Source: an uncultured Caulobacterales bacterium (GTDB taxonomy: Bacteria; Pseudomonadota; Alphaproteobacteria; Caulobacterales; Caulobacteraceae). Taken from it: DNA of 55,764 bases. Of the stretch, positions 26,733-35,975 are shown in pieces. The stretch spans positions 1-55,764 of the forward strand of contig CAIOHT010000078.1 in NCBI GenBank assembly GCA_903858185.1, read 5' to 3'. A program made the translations under genes and the position numbers. How positions within the stretch are numbered: position 1 is the stretch's first letter; every line of letters begins with the position of its first letter. The notes under the pieces are model-generated. The model was given only the letters and a program-made list of their open reading frames with translations, ran no database searches and was not told the DNA's origin.

Positions 26733-27509
26733 TTGTCCCAGTTTTCCGGACGCACGGCCCTGGTGACGGGCGCGGCCAGCGGCATCGGGCGGGCGATCGC
26801 TCTGGACCTCGCAGAACGAGGGGCTAGACTTGTCCTCGCCGATCTCAATCGCTTGGCTGTGGAGCGTCTGGCAGCCGACCTGAACTCAGCCAGCGCGGAC
26901 GCCGCCCTGGCGGTCGAAGTCGATGTCGCCTCCAGCCTCAGCGTTGACGCTATGGTGCGCGCAGGCCTGGATCGTTTTGAGACCCTCGATATTCTGATCC
27001 ATAGTGCGGGGGTCGGACTCGAGCGACGCTTTCTCGAGACATCGGATGAGGACTGGGACCGTCTCATCCGGATCGATCTTACCGGCACCTTCTATTGCAA
27101 TCGCTCTGCCGGAAGGGTGATGAAGGACAGGGGTTATGGCCGGATTGTGAACATCGCATCGACAGCGGGGGTGGCCGGAGGCACCGGTCGGGCCGCCTAC
27201 GGGGCGGCCAAGGGTGGGGTGATCATGCTGACACGGGTCCTCGCCGTGGAGCTGGCGGAGTATGGCGTCACCGTGAACGCGCTCGCGCCCGGCGCCATCG
27301 AGACGGACCTCGTGGCGCGCATGCACTCGGCGGAGACCCGGCGGGTCTATCGGGCCGCCATCCCCGTCGACCGATACGGCTCGCCTGAAGAGGTGGCGGC
27401 CGCCGCCCGCTTCCTGGCCAGCGAGGAGGCCAGTTATATCAACGGTCACATTCTTGCGGTGGACGGGGGATTTCTTGCAGCCGGGGTTCTCCATAAGAGG
27501 ACGTCCTGA
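26733..27509 (+). CDS. Short-chain dehydrogenase/reductase
   Basis: This is a classical SDR oxidoreductase of 258 residues. The nucleotide-binding motif is TGAASGIGRAIA near the N-terminus, with ADLNR after beta-2, which can favour either cofactor. The catalytic Ser is in IVNIASTAG, and the Tyr/Lys pair in AAYGAAKGG. The C-terminus INGHILAVDGGF is the usual cofactor-binding end. I place the start at TTG 26733 because AGGAGAAAGG lies just upstream; a GTG at 26700 has no RBS. The substrate is unknown. It is followed by the PLP enzyme gene, so oxidation of a hydroxy-amino-acid derivative or keto acid is conceivable. Confidence 0.9.
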   Translation: MSQFSGRTALVTGAASGIGRAIALDLAERGARLVLADLNRLAVERLAADLNSASADAALAVEVDVASSLSVDAMVRAGLDRFETLDILIHSAGVGLERRFLETSDEDWDRLIRIDLTGTFYCNRSAGRVMKDRGYGRIVNIASTAGVAGGTGRAAYGAAKGGVIMLTRVLAVELAEYGVTVNALAPGAIETDLVARMHSAETRRVYRAAIPVDRYGSPEEVAAAARFLASEEASYINGHILAVDGGFLAAGVLHKRTS

Positions 27510-27545
27510 GAGATCCGTATTCGGATCGCGTCTGCGACCAAAAAC

Positions 27546-27623
27546 ATGTCAGTCTGCGGGGTGCTGGCCGGTCTGATGATGGCGGCGGCTCTGATCGCCC
27601 CCGGCGCCGGGGGCGGGTTCTGA
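27546..27623 (+). promoter_or_regulatory. Leader with 18-nt palindrome and 25-codon micro-frame
   Basis: The 129-nt gap before the PLP gene holds GCCCCCGGCGCCGGGGGC (27597-27614), a perfect 18-nt palindrome that would fold into a very stable hairpin. It lies at the end of a 25-codon frame (ATG 27546, stop 27621) encoding a hydrophobic peptide MSVCGVLAGLMMAAALIAP. No good RBS precedes it. GATCCG-TATT-CGGATC (27512-27527) is a further hairpin right after the SDR stop. Attenuation or RNA processing is possible; a real peptide is doubtful. Confidence 0.35.
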
Positions 27624-27638
27624 GGAAGGAAGAGGAAG

Positions 27639-28922
27639 ATGGCGAGGCAGGATGCGCATGATGGCGGGAGCTATCTCAAGGGGCTGCCCGACCGCGTCGC
27701 CTCAGGAGAGGGTGGGGTGATTGCATCCTCGGGGCTGCGTCTGCTGGCGGATGAGCTTCTCCTGCCTGCCGCTGTGCTGAAACGCTCTGCCCTTGAGACC
27801 AACCGACGGTGGATGCGGGAGTTCCTTCAGAAAACCGGGGTGCTGCTTTGCCCTCACGGCAAGACAACCATGAGCCCTGAACTCTTCGCCATGCAGCTGG
27901 AGGATGGCGCGTGGGGGCTGACGGCCGCAACCGCCCATCACGTGCGCCTCTATGTGCGCATGGGCGTGAAGCGGATACTCATGGCCAATCAGCTTGTCGG
28001 TCGCGCCAATATCGAGGCGGTGGCCTCGATCATCGCTGAACGTCCGGACGTCGAATTCTACTGTCTCGTGGACAGCGTCCGCGGCGTGGTTCAGCTGAGT
28101 GAGGGCATGCGGCGCTGCGCTCCCGGCAGGCGGGTCAGCGTTCTCCTCGAAGTGGGCGCGCCGGGGCAGAGAACGGGCGCCAGAGACCTCGAAGCCGTTC
28201 TTGAGATTGCGTCCTGCTGCGCGGCGAACCGGGATGCAGTTCGATTGTCCGGCGTTGAGACGTTCGAGGGCGTGTTCACCGCGATGGCGGATCCCGACGC
28301 CGCCGTTTGCGGTCTGCTCGATTTTCTGGGTGAGGCCGCCCGGGAGATTGATCGACGCGGTCTCTTTGACAGCGATGAGGTCATGATCACGGCGGGCGGA
28401 ACGGCGTTCTTCGATCTTGCTGCTGGCGCCATTCGGGATCCCCGTCTCTCCCGCCCGGTCCTGCAGGTGATCCGAAGCGGGTGCTACCTCACGCACGACA
28501 GCAGCCTTTATGAGCGATCCTTCACGCGCATCCTCGAGCGCTCCGGCCATCTCGGCGCACTGGGTCGGTTCGAGCCGGCCCTTGAGGTCTGGGGCCATGT
28601 GCAGTCGCGACCGGAAGCGACGCGTCTCATCGCATCGGTTGGCAAGAGGGATATCGGATCTGACGCCGGTTTCCCTGTTCCGGTATGGGTGTTCTCACCG
28701 GGGCGCGACGCCTCGCCCCGTTCCTGTCAGGGCGAGGCGAGCGTCGCCGCGCTCTATGATCAGCACGCCTGTCTGGATGTACCCGCGGATTTCAAGGCGG
28801 AGGTCGGCGATCTGATCGCGTTCGGCGTCTCGCATCCGTGCACCACCTTTGACAAGTGGAAAGCGATTGTCGTGGTGGACGACGATTACCGGGTCATCGA
28901 TATGGTGAGCACCGCATTCTGA
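27639..28922 (+). CDS. Fold-type III PLP enzyme, D-threonine aldolase / D-serine dehydratase family
   Basis: This is a 427-residue PLP enzyme with an alanine-racemase-like barrel and a C-terminal D-serine-dehydratase-like domain. The PLP lysine is Lys75 in LLCPHGKTTMSPELF. The C-terminal metal pair His399-x-Cys401 (SHPCTTFD) matches the zinc site of D-serine dehydratases and D-threonine aldolases. NCBI-type annotation would be amino acid deaminase/aldolase. It probably degrades a D-beta-hydroxy-amino acid, with or without beta-substitution. The RBS GGAAGGAAGAGGAAG directly precedes ATG 27639. It lies downstream of the SDR gene and probably shares its promoter. The exact substrate is not readable from sequence. 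Confidence 0.88.
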   Translation: MARQDAHDGGSYLKGLPDRVASGEGGVIASSGLRLLADELLLPAAVLKRSALETNRRWMREFLQKTGVLLCPHGKTTMSPELFAMQLEDGAWGLTAATAHHVRLYVRMGVKRILMANQLVGRANIEAVASIIAERPDVEFYCLVDSVRGVVQLSEGMRRCAPGRRVSVLLEVGAPGQRTGARDLEAVLEIASCCAANRDAVRLSGVETFEGVFTAMADPDAAVCGLLDFLGEAAREIDRRGLFDSDEVMITAGGTAFFDLAAGAIRDPRLSRPVLQVIRSGCYLTHDSSLYERSFTRILERSGHLGALGRFEPALEVWGHVQSRPEATRLIASVGKRDIGSDAGFPVPVWVFSPGRDASPRSCQGEASVAALYDQHACLDVPADFKAEVGDLIAFGVSHPCTTFDKWKAIVVVDDDYRVIDMVSTAF

Positions 28923-28977
28923 GCCGGCGCAGAGGCCGGTCCTGAATACGATCTCAGGGCCTGGCGGCTGCCGAGTG

Positions 28978-30960
28978 TCAAATCTGGGTGAGATCCGTCA
29001 GGCCTGTCGCCCCCATGAAAAGAGCAATGCAGGCGGATCCGGCAAGCCCTGCCAGAGCAAGGATCGACCACAGCGTCTTGCGGGTCTGCAGAGCGCAGGC
29101 GAGGTGAACGCCGACAAGGGCTGCCGCAGCGATGGAGAGCCATGCGCAGGCCGTTATGACGGACACACGCAGGCTTTCTCCGGCGATCAGATCATTGAAG
29201 ATCGACTGACCGCTGGGCCAGAAGAGAAAGATCGCCGAAAGGGCACCGCCCACGGCGGCTAGACCAAGGTGGGGCGACCACATCGTGATCCGGTCGGTCA
29301 GATTAAGGGCCCCGCGGATGCGGAAGGCGCCCAGACTGCCCAGGCCCAGCAGAATGACGCCTGCGATCAGAAGGCGTTCGAGACTGACGGGTGTTTCGAG
29401 AGGGCCCGCACGACGCGCCCGATCCACGTTCATGCGGAAATATCCGTTATCCGGCGTGGGCAGGCTGTAACGCGTCGGTGCCTTAACGCCGTCGCCCGCG
29501 ACAGCGACCAGGCTTTCACCGACGAGGCCAAACGGACCGGCACCGTTGATGGTCAGAAAGCCGTCATCCGTCGCTTCTACCCGCATGGGCGTTCTCAGCT
29601 GCATCATTCCGGGAACGCCGCGGGTGAATCGGCGGTCATTGATGTAAAGGCCTTCATAAGCCCGCGCATCGGTCAGCGGCTTCGGGCTGTAGGTTCTGGC
29701 GGGGCGTCCCGTGATCGCCCGCGAGAGCAGGGCTGCGCCGTCCGAGTAGCCGATATAGGCGGGGGTCTCCTTGTCCGCCGGTCGGCCGGCGACGGCGATA
29801 AAGGCGGCGAGACCTGTGTCCGGAGAGATCGCCATATAGGCTGAGTATCCTGCGAAGGCACCTGTGTGATCGAACAGAGGCGCGCCGTTCCAGTCGGTGA
29901 GGAAGATTCCAAGGCCGATGCCGGACCCTTCCGGGAAATTACGCGCCTGCTCGGTTATGGCTTCCTGAAATGTCGCAGCCGAGAGGATCTGCGATGACCA
30001 GGTCCGGCCGCGATCCATCCAGAGCGACAGATAACGCGCCATATCGTCCGCGGTGACCATCATGGATCCGGCCGGCGCCATGAAGGGGGTATTGGCCTCG
30101 AAGGGGGCTTTGACGAGTTCTCCTTCGCCGATGGAGTAGGCGCGGGCCGCGCCCGCGGGCTCTGTGATCGAATAGTTCAGGATGGAGCGGCTCATTCCAA
30201 GCGGGTTCAGGATCTCGGCCTCCAGATACCTCTGAAGCGTCATACCTGTGATATCCTCAACCATCATGCCCAGAAGCGCGATGCCCTCATTCGAATAGAT
30301 GATCGCCTCGCCGGGTCTGCGCACGAGTTTGGGGGTGTGCGCACGGACAAAGGCCGCTGAGGCCGGAGCGGTCATCTGATAGTGCCGGATGATCCCAAAT
30401 CCCATGGTTTCAAGACCGCTCCGGTGGCTGAGAAGATGGCGGATGGTGACCTCTTCGCCTTTCCAGTCGGGCAGCTGCGTTCGCTTGAGGTAGGTGTTAG
30501 CGGGATCATCGAGGGAGGCGATTTTCCCGCGGTCGTAGAGCTGGAGGACGCTGAGTGCGGTGAAGGTCTTGGTCAGTGAGGCGATCAGAAATGTCGTGTC
30601 TGATGCGCTGGCGCTCACGCCGGCGTCCGCATCCGCCACGCCGTAGGCGCGTGTGAAGGTGTCGCCGCTTTCCGTAACGAGGGTGACCGCCGCCGATGAG
30701 AACCGGTTGTCCTTAAAGGCCGACTGCAGTGCTGCATCAATCTTCTGCGCACGGGCGGCGAAATCTGGTGCGGTCAGCGCCGGCGCCTCTGCGGTCCTGC
30801 CGTCTGCCTGCTGCGCTTCAGCCGGCCAGGCGATGAAAAGCGCCAGGGCGGGAATGGTCATCCGCCAGAAGGAAGCCCCGATCGACCTGAGAGGGGTCAG
30901 GCGGTTGATGGAGTGCCAGAGTGTTTTCAGCCTGCGATCAGAACCGGACCCTTTGAGCAT
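28978..30960 (-). CDS. Exported serine hydrolase (beta-lactamase/CubicO type) with C-terminal membrane helices
   Basis: This is a 660-residue penicillin-binding-protein-like serine hydrolase. Catalytic motifs are SLTK (SxxK, in IASLTKTFTAL), YSN (IIYSNEGIALLG) and HTG (FDHTGAFAGY). An N-terminal hydrophobic stretch ending AWPAEAQ is a signal or anchor. The last ~130 residues contain about four membrane helices, so the catalytic domain should face the periplasm. Family members include D-aminopeptidases, esterases and MlrB-like peptidases. It starts at ATG 30960, 44 nt after the fused ATPase gene, and is the last gene of the long minus-strand operon. A second protein of the same architecture is at 51653-53605. 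Confidence 0.88.
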   Translation of the reverse strand: MLKGSGSDRRLKTLWHSINRLTPLRSIGASFWRMTIPALALFIAWPAEAQQADGRTAEAPALTAPDFAARAQKIDAALQSAFKDNRFSSAAVTLVTESGDTFTRAYGVADADAGVSASASDTTFLIASLTKTFTALSVLQLYDRGKIASLDDPANTYLKRTQLPDWKGEEVTIRHLLSHRSGLETMGFGIIRHYQMTAPASAAFVRAHTPKLVRRPGEAIIYSNEGIALLGMMVEDITGMTLQRYLEAEILNPLGMSRSILNYSITEPAGAARAYSIGEGELVKAPFEANTPFMAPAGSMMVTADDMARYLSLWMDRGRTWSSQILSAATFQEAITEQARNFPEGSGIGLGIFLTDWNGAPLFDHTGAFAGYSAYMAISPDTGLAAFIAVAGRPADKETPAYIGYSDGAALLSRAITGRPARTYSPKPLTDARAYEGLYINDRRFTRGVPGMMQLRTPMRVEATDDGFLTINGAGPFGLVGESLVAVAGDGVKAPTRYSLPTPDNGYFRMNVDRARRAGPLETPVSLERLLIAGVILLGLGSLGAFRIRGALNLTDRITMWSPHLGLAAVGGALSAIFLFWPSGQSIFNDLIAGESLRVSVITACAWLSIAAAALVGVHLACALQTRKTLWSILALAGLAGSACIALFMGATGLTDLTQI

Positions 30961-31004
30961 TGATCTAACCTTTTCAGCTGATCCGCCGCGCACGGCGTGT
31001 CCTG

Positions 31005-32687
31005 TTACGAATGAGACTGCCGCCATACGCCGTCAGGAAGTCGGGGTGTCGAGCCTATCAGGGCCTGCGTATAGGGATTGCGCGGCCGCTTCAGAACCTC
31101 AGCGGCCAGTCCCTCCTCAATCACCTGGCCTGTCTTCATGACTGCGATCCGATCGCTCAGGTGAGCCACGATGGACATGTCGTGAGTGACGAGTATGTAG
31201 GTCAGTCCGCGCTCATCCTGCAGGTCCAGAAGCAGATTTAGAATCCGGGCCTGAACCGACACATCGAGCGCTGAGGTCGGCTCGTCGAGAAAGAGAATGT
31301 CGGGATCCGTGCTGAGGGCGCGAGCAATCGCAAGTCTCTGGCGCTGTCCTCCCGAAAACTCACGCGGCCCCCGATCGAGGGCGTCAGCGGGAAGGCCTGT
31401 GCGCGCCAGAAGCTCGGCTGCTCTGGCACGAAGGCCATGCCGCTCGCCGTGCAGATACAGCGGCTCTGTAACCAGACGCCAGGCGGGAAGCCTTGGGCTC
31501 AGAGATGTCCGCGGGTCCTGAAAGATCATCTGAAGCCGTCCCGACCGGGCGGCCTGACGCGGCGGCTGGCCCAGGACCTCGACGCTTCCCGAGGTCGGCA
31601 CCTGAAGGCCGACGAGGGTGCGAGCCAGCGTTGTCTTGCCCGATCCGGATTCTCCGATGATGCTCAGCGTCTCGCCTTTGCGGATCCCGAATGTCACCCC
31701 GCTGACTGCTAGAAGAGCGGATCGGGAGATCCAGGGCGCAGAGCCCCCGATCTTGAAGCTGACGGACAGGTCCCGGGCCTCCACCACAATGGCGCCATTG
31801 CCTTCGCGAGACTTGTCGGCATCAGGCGCCAGAACTCGGGGCGCGGTGCCTGATGCGCTCACAGTGATCTCCAAGGGCAGACGGGCCCTGTTGGGAAGGT
31901 TGTCGGGAAGGGAGGAGAGAAGAAGGCGCGTATAGGGATGGGCTGGTTGCAGCAGAGTCTCGGGGACCGGGCCGCTCTCAACGATCCTCCCCTCGCGCAT
32001 CACATGAATCGTGCGGCAGATCCCGGATATGACCGCAAGATCATGAGAAATCATGAGAATGGCGCATCCGGTCTCGCCCGCGAGATCTTTGAGCAGGCTG
32101 AGGATGTCCGCCTGAATCGACACATCCAGCGAGGTGGTCGGCTCGTCAGCAATCAGGACCTTCGGGGAATTGCAGAACGCCATCGCGATCATGACCCTCT
32201 GTCTCATGCCGCCGCTGAGCTGATGAGGGAAGGCGCGCAGTATCCGTTCGGGGTCGTCCAGACGAACGCGTCTCAGGCTCTCGATCGCGGCTCTGCGGAT
32301 AGCGCCGGGATCCCTCTCCCGCCGACGATGCATCGTCTCGGCCAGAAGATCGCCGATCCTCATTGAGGGATTGAGCGAGGACATGGGCTCCTGAAAGATC
32401 ATGCTGATGTCAGAGCCGCGACGCTGTCTCATCGCCTCATCCGACAGCCGGCTTGTCTCCACGCCTGCCAGGCGCATTGATCGCGCCTCGACCCTGAACG
32501 ATCGGGGCGATAGCAGACGCATGGTTGCCAGCGCCGTTAGTGATTTGCCCGATCCGCTTTCGCCGGCAAGGCCGGCGATCTCTCCGGGATCCAGTCTGAG
32601 CGAGAGTGATTTCACGATGGGTGCCGGAGGATTGCCGGCGGACAGAAGCGAGATATCGAGGTTGTCGATTTCGAGTGCCGGGATCAT
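31005..32687 (-). CDS. Peptide ABC transporter, fused tandem ATP-binding protein (DppD-DppF fusion)
   Basis: This 560-residue protein carries two complete ATPase cassettes of the oligopeptide type in one chain, as in GsiA-like importers. The first has Walker A GLAGESGSGKSLTALATM and signature LSGGMRQRVMIAMAF. The second has SIIGESGSGKTTLARTLVGL and FSGGQRQRLAIARAL, with Walker B DILFLDEPTSALD. ATG 32687 overlaps the permease stop by one base (TAATG). It powers the second peptide importer of the window together with the permeases directly upstream. Confidence 0.94.
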   Translation of the reverse strand: MIPALEIDNLDISLLSAGNPPAPIVKSLSLRLDPGEIAGLAGESGSGKSLTALATMRLLSPRSFRVEARSMRLAGVETSRLSDEAMRQRRGSDISMIFQEPMSSLNPSMRIGDLLAETMHRRRERDPGAIRRAAIESLRRVRLDDPERILRAFPHQLSGGMRQRVMIAMAFCNSPKVLIADEPTTSLDVSIQADILSLLKDLAGETGCAILMISHDLAVISGICRTIHVMREGRIVESGPVPETLLQPAHPYTRLLLSSLPDNLPNRARLPLEITVSASGTAPRVLAPDADKSREGNGAIVVEARDLSVSFKIGGSAPWISRSALLAVSGVTFGIRKGETLSIIGESGSGKTTLARTLVGLQVPTSGSVEVLGQPPRQAARSGRLQMIFQDPRTSLSPRLPAWRLVTEPLYLHGERHGLRARAAELLARTGLPADALDRGPREFSGGQRQRLAIARALSTDPDILFLDEPTSALDVSVQARILNLLLDLQDERGLTYILVTHDMSIVAHLSDRIAVMKTGQVIEEGLAAEVLKRPRNPYTQALIGSTPRLPDGVWRQSHS

Positions 32688-33577
32688 TAGAGCTGGCCCT
32701 CCCGCCTTGGGTTGAGGGCGTCGTTCAGGCCATCGCCGAGGAGGTTGAAGGATACAGCCGTCACGAGGATCGCGAGGCCAGGGGCCAGAGGATAGAGGGG
32801 CTGAATGGTGAGGAAGTTGCGCCCGGATGCGACCATTGCGCCCCATTCGGCTGTCGGAGGCTGGGCTCCAAGCCCCAGAAAGCTCAGCGCAGCTGCGGCC
32901 AGGATGATCGCTCCCACCGACAACGTCGTCTGAACGATGATGGCCGGCGCCGCATTTGGGATCACGTGCGTGATCATCACATGCCATCTGGATCCGCCGT
33001 AAAGGAGCGAGGCCTCCACATAGGGCTCATTGCGCAGCATCAGGGCCTGACCCCGTGCAAGACGAACGAGCCCGGGAGTGGTGATCAGGGTCAGCGCGAG
33101 GGTTGCATTGGTCAGGCTTGGGCCCAGAGCCGCCGTGAAGGCCATGGCGAGGACAAGCCCGGGAAGTGAGAGCAGGATATCCACCGCCCGCATGGCGACG
33201 GTGTCCAGCCAGCCGCCACGAAGGCCGACATAGCATCCGGTAATCGTCCCGAGGACGCAGCTGATCAGCGCGATCGAAACCCCGAGGGTGAGCGATATGC
33301 GCGCCCCGCTCAGAACGCGCGCAAGGATGTCCCTGCCCAGCTCGTCGGTGCCGAGCCAGTGACGAAGGGTGGGTCCGCTGAGGCGCGCAGAGAGGTCAAT
33401 CGTATCGGGATCATGGCTGATCAGAAACGGGCCGATCAGCGCCGCACTGAACACCAGAATAAGGCCGAACAGGCCTGTGCGCATGAGAAGCGAGACGGCC
33501 AGCTCGCGCCGGATCAGGGCAAGAGCCCCGCTACCGGAAGGACCGGCGGTCTCCTGTGCGGACGGCACCGGCGTCAT
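32687..33577 (-). CDS. Peptide ABC transporter permease (DppC type)
   Basis: This is a 296-residue inner-membrane permease. ATG 33577 overlaps the upstream permease stop by 4 nt; a longer frame would lie inside that gene. It has an N-terminal helix (GLFGLILVFSAALIGPFL), the OppC block LGTDELGRDILARVLSGARISL, and the coupling loop ASLLYGGSRWHVMITHVIPNAAP. It ends DPRREGQL-like (ALNPRREGQL), typical of the family. Confidence 0.93.
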   Translation of the reverse strand: MTPVPSAQETAGPSGSGALALIRRELAVSLLMRTGLFGLILVFSAALIGPFLISHDPDTIDLSARLSGPTLRHWLGTDELGRDILARVLSGARISLTLGVSIALISCVLGTITGCYVGLRGGWLDTVAMRAVDILLSLPGLVLAMAFTAALGPSLTNATLALTLITTPGLVRLARGQALMLRNEPYVEASLLYGGSRWHVMITHVIPNAAPAIIVQTTLSVGAIILAAAALSFLGLGAQPPTAEWGAMVASGRNFLTIQPLYPLAPGLAILVTAVSFNLLGDGLNDALNPRREGQL

Positions 33578-34593
33578 GACCTGTGCTCCTCTCTCAGTCG
33601 GGGATCGAGGAGAAGGTAACAAAGGTCGATGACAAGGTTGAGGATGGCGTAAATCACCCCGACGACGAGGGTGAAGCCCATGATCGCCGGAAAGTCGAGC
33701 GTCTCGGTCGCCTGCAGAATGTATCCACCCATGCCCGGCCAACCGAACATGCTCTCGGTGACAACCGCTCCGGTCAGCATGCCGGCAAAGCTCAGTCCAA
33801 GCTGTGTGACGAACGGGGTGAGCGCGTTGGGAAGGGCGTGACGAAGGACCGTACGCCATCGTGTCAGGCCTATAGCCCTCGCCGTGCGCACATAGGAGCG
33901 GCCCAGCTCCTCCAGAAGGGAGGCCCGGATCAGCCGGGCGAAGCCGCCCATGGTGATCAGCGCGAGGCACAGTGATGGCAGAAAGAGATGGGCGAGAGCG
34001 CTCGAAAGGACATCGACGCGCAGGGCCAGAGCGCCGTCGATCATGTACAGGCCCGTTGGCTGCGGTACAGCGGCGAGCTCAGGATCGATCCGCCCTCCGG
34101 CGGGGAAGAGATCCAGCTGCCCATAAAAGAACAGCAGCAACAGCAGGGCGAGCCAGAATGACGGGGTCGATACGCCCACCATGGCGATAAGCCTCACGAG
34201 CTGGTCAATCCATGAGTCCTTATAGACGGCGGACAGAACCCCGAAGATCAGTCCCCCGGCGACCGAGAGCGTCATCGCGGACAGGGCCAGTTCAATGGTT
34301 GCCGGCGAGAAGCGTGCAAGATCGTCGATGACGGGTCGACGCGAGGTGATGGATGTCCCGAGATCGCCTCGCAGGAGACCTTCCAGATAGATCCGGAACT
34401 GATCGATCAGAGGCTTGTCCAGGCCGAGCTCCTGACGGATCGCCGCCACGACGTCGGGGCTTGCGTAATCTCCGGCGATCAGTCGCGCCGGATCGGTAGG
34501 GATCAGTCTCGATATGATGAAGGTGATGAGGATCAGTCCTGCGAGGACAAATCCCATGAGCGCGAGACGCAGGGCGATCGTACGAATAATCAC
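33574..34593 (-). CDS. Peptide ABC transporter permease (DppB type)
   Basis: This is a 339-residue permease with N-terminal helix IALRLALMGFVLAGLILITFIISRLIP. The family motifs are YASPDVVAAIRQELGLDKPLIDQF, LLRGDLGTS and the coupling loop RTARAIGLTRWRTVLRHALPNAL, with about six membrane helices. It overlaps its neighbours by 4 nt on each side, inside the 11-gene minus-strand operon. Confidence 0.93.
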   Translation of the reverse strand: MIIRTIALRLALMGFVLAGLILITFIISRLIPTDPARLIAGDYASPDVVAAIRQELGLDKPLIDQFRIYLEGLLRGDLGTSITSRRPVIDDLARFSPATIELALSAMTLSVAGGLIFGVLSAVYKDSWIDQLVRLIAMVGVSTPSFWLALLLLLFFYGQLDLFPAGGRIDPELAAVPQPTGLYMIDGALALRVDVLSSALAHLFLPSLCLALITMGGFARLIRASLLEELGRSYVRTARAIGLTRWRTVLRHALPNALTPFVTQLGLSFAGMLTGAVVTESMFGWPGMGGYILQATETLDFPAIMGFTLVVGVIYAILNLVIDLCYLLLDPRLREEHRS

Positions 34594-35975
34594 GCCGCTT
34601 TCTCCCCGGCAGGGTCGCGGCGATACTCCCGCCCCCTGAAATTGAGAACGCTTGCCCGGCCGCTCTCATCAAACTCGACGAAGCGCTGGAGAAGTCCAAA
34701 GGTTCGCCCCGGAAAGGAGGCCAGGAAGCGTTGATCGTCGACAGGCTTTAGGTCCACGGCCATGGCAAGGACCCCGCCAAGGCCGCGACGGCCCGGCGCG
34801 AGGGTCAGGCGCAGCCCGCCGTCCTTTTCTTCGACATCCAGGCGCGCTCCCTGTGTCGAATAGACCCCGCAATAGTCCGACAGGGGACGTCGCGCTTCCG
34901 ACACGGTCGGGGCCGCCTGCGGATCCGCCCCGATCATCCTGCAAAAGCTCTCACGAACGATCGCATCGGCGAACCCGTCCGCTTCTCCGCCATTAGTCAT
35001 GATGCAGATCGCTGTCCGGGTCGGGGCGTGCGCACGCAGATAGGTGGTTTGTCCTGGGACGGCGCCATCATGGCCGAACAGGGTCTGCCCCCCCGTCCAG
35101 TCGTGCAGCATCGTTCCCAGTCCCCAGGCGCTCGCGAAGGTGGAGCAGGGGCCTTCGATCTCCCGATGAAGCATGGCGGCCGCCGATTGCCTTGACAGGA
35201 CGCGCGCCCCGGTGGGAGCCACACCCCCGTTCATCAGCATGGATATGAAGGAGAGAAGATCCGTGCTCGTGCAGACGGGACCGCCCCCGCAGGGAGCGAG
35301 ACAGCAGTGCTCGTAGGGAGGCGACGGGATAGTCTGACCATCGCTCGTGCGGGTATGACCCCAGGCGATCGCGGTGTGCGGAAGAGGCGCCGACGGCGAT
35401 GGGAAAAAGTGTGTCATACCGGCAGGACGTGCGATCACTTCGACAACGAGACGCAGCCACTCCGCCTCGAGGATCTGCTCACACATGTGCGCGAGGATGG
35501 CGAAACCGGCGTTCGAATAGGAGTGCCGGACTCCGGGCGGCGTGATCTGCTCGAGATCGGCACATGCCCGGACATAGGTTCCGATGCATCCGGGATCGCA
35601 CCCGGTGTCGAGATAGTAGTCTCCGTCAAAGCCTCCGGTGTGGGTGAGGAGGTGGCGGGCTGTGATCTGCGCCGCGGCATGGCGATCACCCAGTCGGAAG
35701 TCGGGCAGCACGTCCTTCACGCGCGTATCGAGACGGACCAGTCCCCGATCGACGGCGTGAAGGTAGAGTGCGGCCGTAAGCATTTTTGTGGACGATCCCA
35801 TCTGAAACAGGGTTTCAGGGGAGACGCGGTCGCTGAGATCAGACCTTGAACGCCCGATCGCCAGGACAGAGACCCCCTCAGGCGTCAGAAGGGCTATCTG
35901 TCCTCCCGGCGTCCCGAAACGTTCAGCCAGCCTCTCCGCATGAGGACCCAGGCGTTCAGCTGACAAGGCGCTCAC
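34590..35975 (-). CDS. Cytosolic serine hydrolase (beta-lactamase/CubicO, MlrB-like family)
   Basis: This is a 461-residue serine hydrolase of the class C beta-lactamase fold. Motifs are SSTK (FQMGSSTKMLTAAL), YSN (HSYSNAGFAILA) and HDG (LFGHDGAVPGQ). No signal peptide is present, so it should act on imported peptides. GTG 35975 with GGAGG nine bases upstream gives a GTGA overlap with the MlrC-family gene. Members include D-aminopeptidases and the MlrB protease of microcystin breakdown. Adjacency to two MlrC-type genes makes a peptidase or D-aminopeptidase role more likely than beta-lactam resistance. Confidence 0.87.
   Translation of the reverse strand: MSALSAERLGPHAERLAERFGTPGGQIALLTPEGVSVLAIGRSRSDLSDRVSPETLFQMGSSTKMLTAALYLHAVDRGLVRLDTRVKDVLPDFRLGDRHAAAQITARHLLTHTGGFDGDYYLDTGCDPGCIGTYVRACADLEQITPPGVRHSYSNAGFAILAHMCEQILEAEWLRLVVEVIARPAGMTHFFPSPSAPLPHTAIAWGHTRTSDGQTIPSPPYEHCCLAPCGGGPVCTSTDLLSFISMLMNGGVAPTGARVLSRQSAAAMLHREIEGPCSTFASAWGLGTMLHDWTGGQTLFGHDGAVPGQTTYLRAHAPTRTAICIMTNGGEADGFADAIVRESFCRMIGADPQAAPTVSEARRPLSDYCGVYSTQGARLDVEEKDGGLRLTLAPGRRGLGGVLAMAVDLKPVDDQRFLASFPGRTFGLLQRFVEFDESGRASVLNFRGREYRRDPAGEKAA

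Noticed and set aside
34590..35975. Beta-lactam resistance gene
   Set aside because: It has the beta-lactamase fold, but no signal peptide. It is coupled to peptidase and peptide-import genes, so a peptidase or esterase role fits better.
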